The translations under genes and the position numbers were made by a program. 64,000 bases of DNA, taken from NCBI GenBank assembly GCA_009746045.1, contig RPFO01000154.1:4352637-4416636 (forward strand), written 5' to 3'. The notes below the pieces were generated by a model. It was not told the origin of the DNA. It ran no database searches and was given only the letters and a program-made list of their open reading frames with translations. This DNA is from Mesostigma viride. Lineage: Eukaryota; Streptophyta; Mesostigmatophyceae; Mesostigmatales; Mesostigmataceae. Of this stretch, positions 41,648-52,147 are shown in pieces; the first letter of the stretch is position 1, and each line of letters begins with the position of its first letter.

Positions 41648-42432
41648 GGGCTTATGTTCCGAATGCTAACAGGTATACGCACAATGCATGTCCGAGAATT
41701 TCTTGCAGGTTAACCGTTCATTCTTCACGCAGATTAATCCAACTAGATTTCAATATCCCCTATCTTGCAATTTTCCAGCTCACGGGATTTAATTTTTTGG
41801 AATACGCAACCCGGTTCACCGCCATGATTCTCAAGGCTTTTTTTGTCCGTTTCATTTGGCCCCCTAATTGCCGTGCATGCACAAATTCTGCCAGTTAGTC
41901 GCAAGTACGGCAGGATACGTTACTCGCAACTCGCAAGCAACAGCCAAGGCTAGGGCTCAGATCAGTCAGAAAGTCAGGGCGAGGGCTCATTTGCACATCT
42001 GGTACTCGTGCATTGCCGGGAGATAGTAAATATATTTGGTAACTACTGATTCTGTGTCAGTTTGTTCCAGCGAGTAGGCAAAAGGCGCTGCCAAGTTGTC
42101 CACTGTCAAGTCCCGACTTTGCAACAGCTGGTTCACGTCGCCACGAGAGCTCGCACGCCATAGCTAGTCGAAAAAACGAGGTCGGAACTAGGAACTTACA
42201 ATCCCGGAGGCAGACAGGCCAGAGCAGACCAGTGAGCGGCCCAGTACTGTAGCTGTCTCTGGGTAGGTTTCTCTGGGCGTGGCGTGTGACTTGTGAGCCG
42301 ACGAGATTGGAACTTTTTCAGGGAACGTTGATATCGTGAGAGTTACGCTTCTGAGAAGAGCTCTGCCTGGCGGTCTCGTGAGAGCTTAAGCGAACAGGAG
42401 GGTTTCGATAAAATCGTTGCTAAGAAACAAGA
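41648..42432. promoter_or_regulatory. shared upstream region of IFT140 and CWC15
   Basis: The 785 bp between the two divergent start codons must hold both 5' UTRs and promoters. No confident TATA box or other known element was recognised; AT-rich runs occur near 41750-41800 and 42025-42040. The arrangement is compatible with a bidirectional promoter, but nothing in the sequence proves it. Confidence 0.5.
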
Positions 42433-44997
42433 ATGACTACAGCCGCTAGGCCCACGTGGGCACCAGCGGTTGGTGGAGACGACCAAGGAGGAGTTCGCAC
42501 TTTTGGTCCTAGCCGCAAGGTCTCGTCCAAGGATATAGCAGCCCATACAACCCTCAAAGTCAGGTGTGTGTCTACAACAGGAGTTCTTCGTGTGCCCCCT
42601 AAAATGCACACCGCTACATAAATATTTCCCTTACCATGAGGGCTAGTATGATATTCTGACGTAGGAAAACTGGCATCGCTTTCATTTCGTCTTGCAGGAA
42701 GGAGGGACAGGATACCGCCGAGGAAATTAAGAAGCGTGACCTGCGGGGGGACCTCGAGGACCGTGAACGGAGGCATTTCAGGGAGAAGGGCAAGGACAAA
42801 GGTGGGCCGCGTGGCTCCATGCTACTTTCTACCTTCTTCGCTGTAACTTCTGGCCTGTAATATCTATTATCATAATCATATTGGCTGATGCACCGGGTGC
42901 CTTATTCAAACCAGGGACTGGGATCATGGCTATGTCCTGGTGGGCATTGACCGTTGGGTCTCCGTGGTACGGCTTGCTACGTCATCCTTTCCATAATAAT
43001 TGGTTATCTGATCGGCATCATGATTGTTGCATGGACATGCCAACGTCTTGCAAAATGGCTTCCTAACTAACTGTACGTTCGTGTTGCTGCTGGCGATCTA
43101 TTGGCTGTTGTTGCAGATGACAGGAAAAGGGACCGCGCACGGCTCGAGGCGCCGCCAGGTCAGTGGACTAGCGCCATGACATCAGTCTTTTTGTGTCCAT
43201 GTTTCCTGTTTTGCTCGCCTCTACATCTCGTTCTGCTCTCCTGTACATCTCGTTATGCTCTCCTCTCAGTCTCGGTATGCTCTCCTCTGCATCTCGTTGT
43301 GCTCTCCTCTGCATCTCGTTGTGCTCTCTCTCACCTTGTCATGCTTGGGTCGGTCACCGCTGCGTGGACTATGGCAGAAGACCAGCCTCAGACGAGGGAG
43401 GAGGAAGACGGCGAGGGTGCGGGTGGCGGCAGCCATCCCACGCTCAACCTGCGTCCACGTGCGATTGATGCGGATGACTCGGACGGGGAGGCCCCTGGGG
43501 AGGACAGCAGGTGCGGGTTGTCGGTGGATGGTGCTGCGTGATGCTAATTGGGTGGTACAACAGCAGGTTCGGGTTGTTGGTGGATGACTTTGGTGCATGG
43601 TGGTGCATGGTGTTGCATGTTGTTGCATGTTGGTGCATGATGTTTCATGGTGCTGCGTGATGCTGGGGTGGATGGCCATCGCCGCAGTAACTGCGTGAGC
43701 AGGACGAACGAGGCCTGTTCGCTGGTACATGCTGGGTGTCTCGTGTGCCCGGTCGACTTGGCGCTATAGGTATTTTGTGGCTGTATGTATCTTGTGGGCA
43801 TCACGGGACCAGACATGCTCTAGTAGGGTGTCATCGCGGTGGCTGCATGTGGCTTGCCCGTTCTTCAACGCGCAAACCTGCTTGGATGGATGGTGACCCG
43901 TCCCAGTCGCAACCGCTTCGTGCCTCCACCAGCCGCAAAGTAGACAGTTGGCTGGTCAGCAGACATCACGGGGTGTTGGTCAGCGCACATGTTTCTCTGA
44001 TTATGCCTAAAGCCTGCACTTTTTGGTAAAAAGGCATACGGCTTCATGTGCCCCGTGTCTTAACTTCATCATGCTGCCTTGCAGCCTGGACTGCCTCCTG
44101 TTCCTGTCCTTCCCCCTCACTTTCTCACCCCCATTTCCCTCCCCCTCCCCCTCCCCTTCTCCCCCCCCCCCCCCCCCCCTTCTTCCCCTCTGTGACATCC
44201 CCTCCACCTCCCATCCATCCTATCCCCTTCCTCCCCCCCCTTCCCGCTCCCCTTCTTCCTCCCCCCCCTTTCCCTTTACCCCCCAGCCCCACCCACCCAC
44301 CCATCTCCCCCCCCTACCGCTGCTCCTCCCCGCCCTTCCCCCCCCCCTTTGCCCTCCTGCCCCCGTTTGCCGCCCCTTCCCCCCCCCCCCCTTTGCCAGC
44401 GACGAGAGCGACGACGACGAGGATGACACGGCGGCGCTGATGGCAGAGCTGGAGCGCATCAAGAAGGAGCGCGCGGTGGAAGAGGCACGCAAGGTAGGGG
44501 GGCCCGCAAGGTGGGGAGGCATGCACGGTAGGGGGGCACGCAAGGTAGGATCAAGAGGGGGTGGGGCGTAGGGAGCGATGTGAGTGAGCGAGGTGAGCGT
44601 GGAAGTGCGTGAGGGTGGACCCGGAGGGTGAAGGGGCGGATGAACAAGGAGAGAGCGCTGAAGGGGGGCTGAGAACGAGCCAGGGGAGGCGTGAGGGTGC
44701 AGTGTTTGTGCATGTAAGGCATGAGGGCACGTGCTGAGGGTGCGGCGTGGGCTGAGGAAGGTGAGGCTTGGACGGGGATGGTTGGTGTTTTGCTGCCATG
44801 TGGGGAAAGGAGGCCTGGAAAGTGAGCCTGGGGAATGGGGGGGTCAGACTTGGTCTGGCAGAGAGGTGTTTTAAGGGGGTGGGGAAGGTGGGGAGGGATG
44901 GCCCTGGTTGTGCACATTGAAGAGGCACCGGTGATTTTGTGTGGGGCTCGGGGGTGGCTGTGCAAGTGCTGGTATACTAGTATGACGGTCGTTGCTA

Positions 44998-45081
<84 letters not shown>

Positions 45082-47171
45082 CCTCTCTCTCTCCCTCTCT
45101 CCCTCTCTCCCTCTCTCTCGCCCTCTCGCCCTCTCGCCCTCTCGCCCTCTCGCCCTCTCGCCCTCTCGCCCTCTCGCCCTCTCGCCCTCTCGCCTCTCGC
45201 CCTCTCGCCCTCTCGCCCTCTCGCCCTCTCGCCCTCTCGCCCTCTCGCCCTCTCGCCCTCCCTCCCTCCCTCCCTCCCTCCCTCCCTCCCTCCTCCTCCC
45301 TCCCTCCCTCCCTCCCTCCTCCCTCCCTCCTCCCTCCCTCCCTCCCTCCCTCCCTCCTCCCTCCCTCCCTCCCTCCCTCCCTCCCTCCCTCCCTCCCTCC
45401 CTCCCTCCCTCCCTCCCTCCCTCCCTCCCTCCCTCCCTCCCTCCCTCCTCCCTCCCTCCCTCCCTCCCTCCTCCCTCCCTCCCTCCTCCCTCCCTCCCTC
45501 CCTCCCTCCCTCCCTCCCTCCCTCCCTCCTCCCTCCCCCCCCCCCCCCCCCCCCCCCCCTCCTATGTCTCTCTCTCTCTCTCACTCTCTCTCACACACAC
45601 GCAGGTGAGCCCTGGGTGCTGGTCGGATTGCAGTGTGGCGGTGCTGGTGGCAGTAGGGATGCGAGTGTGGTTGGCGTGCGCGTACGGTGGCTGGCATGTA
45701 GTTGCTAGCATCTGTTGTGTGCTGAGGATAGCTCTGGTTGCATTTTAACGTGCGTGGGGGGGGGGACATGTGGGAGAGGCAAGCATGCGGGGCAGGCATG
45801 ATGGTGCTGTGGGAAACGCGTGTGCAGGCGATGGCAATCACTTTTATCTGGTTGCGGTGTGGGGCCCATGGGGTACTACACTGCTGATGGCGCCCACAGG
45901 TTGCATCGTTAGGGTAAGTCATGGCACGTTACTGGGTGAGGCATACAGTTCTTGTTAAGGTGCTAGACTTCATTTGTTCAGCATTTCTTCCTTCCCTCTC
46001 TCACACGTCACCTCCAATGTGTGCAGAAGTTCAAGCCTCCCCTACCACATCACTAGAGTCTTTCGTGCCTCCTTCATGCGTCCCATTCTGCGCGCTCGTT
46101 GCGCTTACGTTTCACGCTTACCAGTGGACCCATGACCCATTTCCCCCGCCCTCCCGAACCCCTGCCCCCCGCTCCCCGCCCCCTGCCCCCTGCCCCCTGC
46201 CCCCTGCCCCCTGCCCCCTGCCCCCTGCCCCCTGCCCCCTGCCCCCTGCCCCCTGCCCCCTGCCCCCTGCCCCCTGCCCCCTGCCCTCTGCCACCTGCCA
46301 CCTGCCACCTGCCACCCAGGCGCGTGCGGCGGCGGAGGCGGAGGCGTCGGCAAAGGAACGCGACATCATGACGGGAAACCCACTCATCAACGCGGGCGGC
46401 TCCTTTGGCGTCAAGAGGAGGTACGCAGGCGCTGCGGTGTCAGGAGATGGGAGTGACCTGTGTTGTGAAGTGGACCTAGTCAGCCGCGGAGCCCTCTGCC
46501 CTGCTCATGCACTTAGTGCTTATTTGGTTGCGGCACAGTGGCAGTGTTTGCCTTTGACCAGCAGTTGTCTGCGATCCTCGGTTTTAACTAATCAATAGGC
46601 AAATATGGCATGTGTTAGTTAGTCTTGTTTAGCTACCCATGCGCCTCCGTTGGGCAACCAGGGAGGACTTTGGTGTGGCCATGGTGGGGGCAACGACAGG
46701 GAGTGTGTCTGTGGGTGTCTGTGGGTTTGGGGGGAAGTGAGAAGGGATCATGGAGGATGAAGGGGATCTTGAGAATTGATGTAGGCATTTAAACTAGCGC
46801 TCAGCGTGGTGATAGCGCTTCTGCGGTCTCTTGAAATTCCTTTTGCGGGGCTTTCTTGGAATGCCTTGGGGGGGGCTTTCATAATTTTTCTCGATTTGGC
46901 CTAGGTTGGTTTCCTGCCCGGGTGGGTTATCTGCACGAAAACGTGTCAGAAAGTATCTACCAATGCCCGTTCCCCTTGGTCGGATTCTAAGCTCACAGGC
47001 TGCTCCCATATAATGCGGCCATGCACACGTTGATTGCCCTGGCACAGGTGGGACGATGACGTCGTTTTCCGCAACCAGACCCGCGGCGAGGTCAAGCCGA
47101 CGACCCGCTTTGTGAACGACACGATCCGCTCCGACTTCCACCGCAAGTTCCTCAACAAATACGTCAAGTAG
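42433..47171 (+). CDS. CWC15: spliceosome-associated protein CWC15, 7 exons
   Basis: CWC15 (Cwf15) belongs to the Prp19-associated part of the spliceosome and enters the catalytic complex with CDC5. Exons: 42433-42563, 42698-42801, 43117-43158, 43378-43510, 44400-44493, 46320-46420, 47048-47171; 729 nt, 242 residues plus TAG, all GT-AG with consistent phase. Signatures in order are the start [23 protein letters not shown]; the charged helix [18 protein letters not shown]; an acidic middle; the near-invariant [21 protein letters not shown] (residues about 138-158); [20 protein letters not shown]; and the C-terminus [21 protein letters not shown]. The usual length is about 230 residues. Introns 3, 4 and 5 are rich in tandem repeats, including copies of the exon 4 and exon 5 donors. 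Identification is by remembered similarity across the whole protein. Confidence 0.97.
43217..43335 (+). repeat. about 22-bp tandem repeat in CWC15 intron 3
   Basis: TGCTCTCCTCTGCATCTCGT units repeat about five times with substitutions. Pyrimidine-rich; open frames in this stretch are not coding. Confidence 0.85.
43504..43680 (+). repeat. donor duplication plus GGTGCAT minisatellite, CWC15 intron 4
   Basis: CAGCAGGTGCGGGTTGTCGG at the exon 4 end (exon ends at 43510) recurs about 54 bp later as CAGCAGGTTCGGGTTGTTGG. About eight short units of the GGTGCATGGT / TGTTGCATG type follow, to about 43660. Confidence 0.85.
44484..44552 (+). repeat. four tandem copies of the exon 5 donor, CWC15 intron 5
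   Basis: GCACGCAAG/GTAGGGGGGCC (true donor at 44494) is followed by CCCGCAAG/GTGGGGAGG, GCATGCACG/GTAGGGGG and GCACGCAAG/GTAGGATC. The last copy is identical to the true site over GCACGCAAGGTAGG. Confidence 0.9.
45001..45600 (+). repeat. 600-bp pure pyrimidine tract in CWC15 intron 5
   Basis: (CT)n, then CTCTCGCC 8- to 9-base repeats, then (CCCT)n and CCTCC variants, a C-run at 45537-45559, then (CT)n and (CA)n. It is almost uninterrupted pyrimidine on the transcribed-sense strand. Ser/Leu/Pro repeat frames are artefacts. Confidence 0.96.
46160..46319 (+). repeat. 7-bp CCCCCTG repeat forming the exon 6 acceptor tract
   Basis: About 18 units of CCCCCTG drifting to CCACCTG run directly into the CAG acceptor of exon 6 (46317-46319). 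The repeat thus supplies the polypyrimidine tract of a working splice site. Confidence 0.93.
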
Positions 47172-48208
47172 CACCGGACGTTGCTCAACAACTATGTCAA
47201 GTATTGGCTGATCCGTCATCCAATCCATCGAGAAATGGCCGGCTCGTCTACAGTTACGTAAAGTACCGGTGGCAAATACTTGCAATCATGGGGAATCAGC
47301 CAACAAAGACAGCCAACAAAGTGACGGTGGGCAGTGGGCCGGTTATTGAAGACCAGCCACTCGCTCTTGCGGCTTGCCAAGTGGACTGATATTTGCTTAC
47401 GACGCTGTGATGGATGTAGCTGCGACTGCTGGTCGTCGCGAGCGTGCCCGCAGGACAGGTGGCTTCAGTATGCGACTAGGCTACACCAGGCCAACGGCGG
47501 ACACGGGACCATCTTTTAACGTCAGGAAGACGTAGGTTGGTGTGGGGAACAAAGGGTGGCACTCCCTGGGGCTGTCTCTTTGCCCATTCTCGTCCCCCCT
47601 TTGCACCTGCTAATAGTGTCGTGTTGGAGCTTGCCCACAGGTGGAGCTGCATTGTTGCATAATTCTGCATAGCTGGCCTGGCTCTCTAGGACTGAAATGC
47701 TGTAAGAGGGTCATTCCATAGTTGGATTTAGGCCCATTAAAACTAACTAATTCAAACACATGTGTTCAAAGTCTCCCCGCTTGTCTGATATTCTGATCAG
47801 GCACTCCGCAAAGGTGAAAACCATTTGCGTTCAGTGCCAGGCCGCGGAAAACGCGGAAAAACGCGATCTGCAAATGAATCCGACCGGAATCGAACTGGGG
47901 ACCTCTCGCACCAACTTTGGCTGACTTTAGGACGGACGTCTCCGGTTACCATGGCATCGCCAACTTACACCTACAGTCATCCGCAAAAGTTCTCCTGTCC
48001 GGGGAGTGATGCAAGCCTTTCGGATTTGGTACTAGATAAATCACTCGAGATCTGTGTGTAGGAGTACTACACACGTGTCTGCACGCGAGACTTGTTCAGT
48101 CTCGCAACGTGAGACGGGCTGAACACGGCTGAATCCTTCTTTAGAAGGGGGCGTAGCCGGTACTATCGAAATCAGCCAAGCGTATATTCTGTCTGATATG
48201 ATTATACT
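47172..48208. other. spacer downstream of CWC15, no gene seen
   Basis: Holds the CWC15 3' UTR. TGTAA at 47701-47705 matches the green-algal polyadenylation signal and lies 530 bp after the stop. The rest is unique sequence with no convincing ORF. A weak tRNA-like box near 47880-47905 is discussed under rejected items. Confidence 0.5.
47701..47705 (+). terminator. possible CWC15 polyadenylation signal TGTAA
   Basis: TGTAA is the usual poly(A) signal in chlorophyte algae such as Chlamydomonas. The match is only five bases and depends on the algal assignment. Confidence 0.3.
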
Positions 48209-48219
48209 ATGTGATTACC

Positions 48220-48542
48220 TACTATGTAATATGGAGGCAGATGGTGCGCAAGGATAGATGGCAAGTAGTGATGAACCTACTATGTAATATGGAGGCAGAT
48301 GGTGCGCAAGGATAGATGGCAAGTAGTGATGAAGGAGACCACCCCCAAGCCTGTGGGGGCTCCGCGTGTGACCAAGTATGGCATTCATAGCGATTCGGGC
48401 CGCGGTGCCCACACCCCTGTAACTAGGACCTAGATAGCTTATACCATCCATTCCATCCCATGTTCCCCTCCCACTGAGGACTTATGCTCACGTGACGCAG
48501 TCACGTGTCTATTAATTAATCAATTAATTAATTAATTAATTA
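48220..48542 (+). mobile_element. 323-bp non-LTR insertion with TTAAT tail
   Basis: ATGTGATTACC at 48209-48219 and 48543-48553 flank the insert perfectly. The insert begins with a 58-bp block that is duplicated in tandem (48219-48276 and 48277-48334) and ends with a (TTAA)n tail. Its last 60 bp recur inverted at 18135-18200. No coding capacity; SINE-like or a truncated LINE. Confidence 0.88.
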
Positions 48543-48744
48543 ATGTGATTACCAGCCTGCCTGCAGAGGCCATGGCTGCTTGCGGGAATCGGCAGTTCTG
48601 AACGCAACCTAGCTCGGATAGTGAGAGTGGGCATGCTACCTCTACATATGGCACAGATGCATTCATACATTATGAATTCGCGATTGCTTGGATGGCAGTC
48701 ATTTACGCGGTCTAAGGGTTCCAGCTGATATCAGCGACCTGAGA

Positions 48745-51700
48745 TCATCTCCTATAATCAGGGCCACCCCCAAGCAGGGTGCCTTCCAGTAACGTGTACA
48801 AGAAGTCATCTCCCGGCTCCTGCTGGCCACTGACATCACCCGCGCTGGCACGCGCTTCCAACGGAGGCTTTCCAGGAAGGCCTGTGATGATACTTTCGCC
48901 AACCGGCCCCCTTCCTGGGCTGTACCGCACCGCCCCCGTCACCCCCTTCTTATCCTCCAGCCATGGCAGCATCGACTCCAACTGTTTCCTTCTCTTTTCT
49001 CGTTTCTCCTGTTTCTTCTGCTCCTTGCGAGATCTGGCATTTTCGTCCACACCACCCTGGGACGGCACGCTGGCGCCGCCTATCGGGGCCCCCTGTGCAG
49101 GCTCCCGTCCAACTTCTTCATGGCGCAGGCCTGGCAGGCTGCTCGCCCGCACCCCACCCAGTGTGGCATCATCACCATGAGCAGCATCGCCATCACCCAT
49201 GCGCTGGCCCCTTGCCCTAAGCCCCTGAGCGCCACCGGCAACCAACCACGTCCCTGCAGACGTTTCCTTACACCCCCGCTTCTTCTTGGCCCTCCTCTTC
49301 TCCCCTGTCGGCGCGCCGAAGAAGTCGCGCAGCATCTGCTCCCGGCGGTCCTCCCCTGGCCGCCCAGCCAGGGGACCCCTGCCTTCATCCGCCGCCGCTG
49401 ATGGTGAGAATGCCACAGACGGCGCGTCCCCACGGGCGGCAAGCACCAAGGCATCGTCGTACGACAGCTCCTTGGCTCCTGCGATGGGTTCAGTGAGGAC
49501 TGCGCCGGCCCAGCAGGGGGTGGCGCGCGTGGACGAGTCTTCGCAGATCAGCAAGGTATCACCCATGGTTGCGGACATCCCTGGCGCCACCTGGCTGGGA
49601 GGATGGCCACAGCCCTGGCTAGGCGAGGGCTCCAGGTCACGGCTCACCTTGACTGATGGGGCCAGCGTGCACCGTGGCTCTCCTTTGGCGTGGTCTTCCC
49701 GCATGGCGTCCTCCGCGCCAAAGGCATCCTCTGCCGTTCCCCCAGCCTGCGCCATCGCCATCCTCTCCCCATGAGTGCCCCGTGAGCCGTCCTCAGCGAA
49801 GATGAGGTGGCCCCCACCCGGCTCGCCGTCCCTGTCATGGGTGTCATGGGTGGTGTCACCGGCGTCTGCGTATGGGACTCTCTCTGCAGCACCAACATGC
49901 ACGCACAATGGAAAGGCAACAAGGGGACAGGAGGAACGTGAGCAAGAGGACGACCAAACCAAAGGCAGGCAGATTGGCAGTATAAGAGACTTGCATGGCC
50001 TGCTACGTCACTCCATCATCTATATGGCCGCCCCAGAAGAAACTCCAGGAGGTGGCGTGAAGCGAGGCTGCATGATGGTTCTTTACACCCTGCACCTACA
50101 CGAACGCTGTGGACAGCACCTCACCTCCCACGTCCTCCATGGCAGCAATGCCAACCCCCACACGCAGCACCCCCCAGGCGTTGCCTCGCAGCTCCCTTGT
50201 CTCCACCGTCTTGCCACTGCTGGCGCCTGCTGCCACCTGGCGCGAGGTTACGGGTCTGTCCGTGCTGCCATCTCGTGCCTGCTGACCTGGTGCTGGCAAT
50301 AGCGGGGCCACGGCCTCCAGCTGCTGTGTGGGCATAGCGGGCTGCGCCGATCCCGTGGTGGCAACTGTCACCCTGGCAGGGCCGTCCTCCGCGCCTGCGC
50401 GGCCTAGCCCCACACCGTCATGCATCGGGTGCAAGTGGACCAATGGGCCCCGCCACACGCACTGCAGCAGCGATGGTAGCGGCGCGATGTCGGCCTGGGG
50501 GGGGCAGGGGCACAAGGGGACAAGGGAAAACAAGGGGAGAAATGGGGCAGAAACATCACAAGGCAGGGGACAAGGGGACAAGGGAAAACAAGGGGAGAAA
50601 TGGGGCAGAAACATCACAAGGCAGGGGGACAAGGGGACAAGGGAAAACAAGGGGAGAAATGGGGCAGAAACATCACAAGGCAGGGGGACAAGGGGACAAG
50701 GGAAAACAAGGGGAGGAATGGGGCAGAAACATCACAAGGCAGGGGGACAAGGGGACAAGGGAAAACAAGGGGAGAAATGGGGCAGAAACATCACAAGGCA
50801 GGGGGACAAGGGGACAAGGGAAAACAAGGGGAGAAATGGGGCAGAAACATCACAAGGCAGGGGGACAAGGGGACAAGGGAAAACAAGGGGAGAAATGGGG
50901 CAGAAACATCACAAGGCAGGGGGACAAGGGGACAAGGGAAAACAAGGGGAGAAATGGGGCAGAAACATCACAAGGCAGGGGGACAAGGGGACAAGGGAAA
51001 ACAAGGGGAGAAATGGGGCAGACACATCACAAGGCAGGGGGACAGGGCGACAAGGGAAAACAAGGGGAGAAATGGGGCAGAAACATCACAAGGCAGGGGG
51101 ACAAGGGGACACGGGAAAACAAGGGGAGAAATGGGGCAGACACATCACAAGGCAGGGGGACAGGGCGACAAGGGAAAACAAGGGGAGAAATGGGGCAGAA
51201 ACATCACAAGGCAGGGGGACAAGGGGACAAGGGAAAACAAGGGGAGAAATGGGGCAGAAACATCACAAGGCAGGGGGACAAGGGGACAAGGGAAAACAAG
51301 GGGAGAAATGGGGCAGACACATCACAAGGCAGGGGGACAGGGCGACAAGGGAAAACAAGGGGAGAAATGGGGCAGAAACATCACAAGGCAGGGGGACAGG
51401 GGGACACGGGAAGAAGGGCAGAAACAGGACACAGGCAGGCAGCACGTGACGTCAGGCAGAAGCGGCGGCAGGGCCTGCTACTGCCAGGTCCCGCCCGGTC
51501 CTTCATCTCGCGGCTCCTGGCCCGTGTGCATGCTCTTCATCGCTCTCCATGAAATGATTTTAACGTATTGTTCACTATCCTAAACGACGAGACAGACAAC
51601 CCTCCCAAGGTGTAAAGACACGGGCTGGGCACCTGACAGGCGGGGTACTCACCACAGACCCAGCCTCATGACAACCCTGCAGGCATGCCAGGAACAGAGG

Positions 51701-52075
51701 AGCGGCACGCCTGCGTGGCTGGGGCCACCTCTGCATGCGCACACAAATCGTTTGCAGTTACCTAGGCATGCTCCGATGCACACACAAGCATTCTGTACTT
51801 TATCGGGCAATGTGTGCATGCAAATGCAAGTATTCTGTGGTAACTTGGGCAACAATCGCATGTACATGCATCTAGTACTTACTTGGGTCATCAGGTACTT
51901 GCAAAATATGCATAATATGCCAGAAGTATGTACTCACTTGGGCCACACTTGCCGGCCGCTGCTCCCACAGCCGGTTGTACGACGCGGCCGACAGAACGAG
52001 CAGCTGGGGCGCGGCATGCGCATCCAACAAGTGCCGCAGCGCAAATGTGTCAGGAAAAGCATGCTGTGGGAGCAT
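48745..52075 (-). CDS. unrecognised protein gene, at least 3 exons
   Basis: Proposed exons: 52075-51938, 50494-50125 and 49883-48745, joined by GT-AG introns with matching phases; 1,647 nt, about 548 residues. The first exon (FALRHLLDAHAAPQLLVLSA, SYNRLWEQRPASVAQ) looks like a folded helical domain. The middle is Gly/Ala/Thr-rich and probably disordered. The last exon has a Lys/Arg-rich block (GEKRRAKKKRGCKE), a charged helix (RKEQKKQEKREKRRKQLESM) and ends near GDDFLYTLLEGTLLGGG. The basic blocks suggest a nuclear protein, but I recognise no family. The start ATG at 52073-52075 is uncertain: CCACAG just before CAT at 52063 could be an acceptor, which would place earlier exons in or beyond the satellite array. 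Confidence 0.55.
50498..51412. repeat. 59-bp minisatellite, about 15 copies, inside an intron
   Basis: Unit GGGACAAGGGGACAAGGGAA, AACAAGGGGAGAAATGGGG, CAGAAACATCACAAGGCAGG, 59 bp, with sparse variants (GACACATC, CAGGGCGAC, GACACGGG). It fills most of the first intron of the minus-strand gene and touches the exon 2 acceptor. On the transcript it is pyrimidine-rich. All three plus frames stay open across it, which gives long false ORFs of 59-residue periodicity. Confidence 0.95.
51413..51937 (-). other. unique part of intron 1 with decayed donor copies
   Basis: No exon seen. The true donor junction (plus strand TGTACTCACTTGGGCCACAC, 51930-51949) recurs as AGTACTTACTTGGGTCATC near 51874 and more weakly as GTAACTTGGGCAAC near 51838. 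Confidence 0.6.
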
Positions 52076-52147
52076 GTCAACCCAGCCAGGGATGGCTGTT
52101 GTAAAATTTGTGGCTTACGACACATTCTTGATGGACCAGGGAAAGGG

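Noticed and set aside
44835-45708. Long Ser/Leu/Pro or Arg/Glu/Gly repeat ORFs on both strands
   Set aside because: Compositional reading of the pyrimidine tract in CWC15 intron 5.
47879-47960. tRNA gene or tRNA-derived SINE head on the minus strand
   Set aside because: AGTTCGATTCC resembles a B box and GGTCGGA an acceptor end, but the T stem does not pair well, no matching 5' acceptor strand or clear D arm is found, and there is no tail or target duplication beside it.
50328-51583. Three overlapping plus-strand ORFs of 327-373 residues
   Set aside because: Read through the 59-bp minisatellite in three frames; same repeat peptide in each. The region is an intron of the minus-strand gene.
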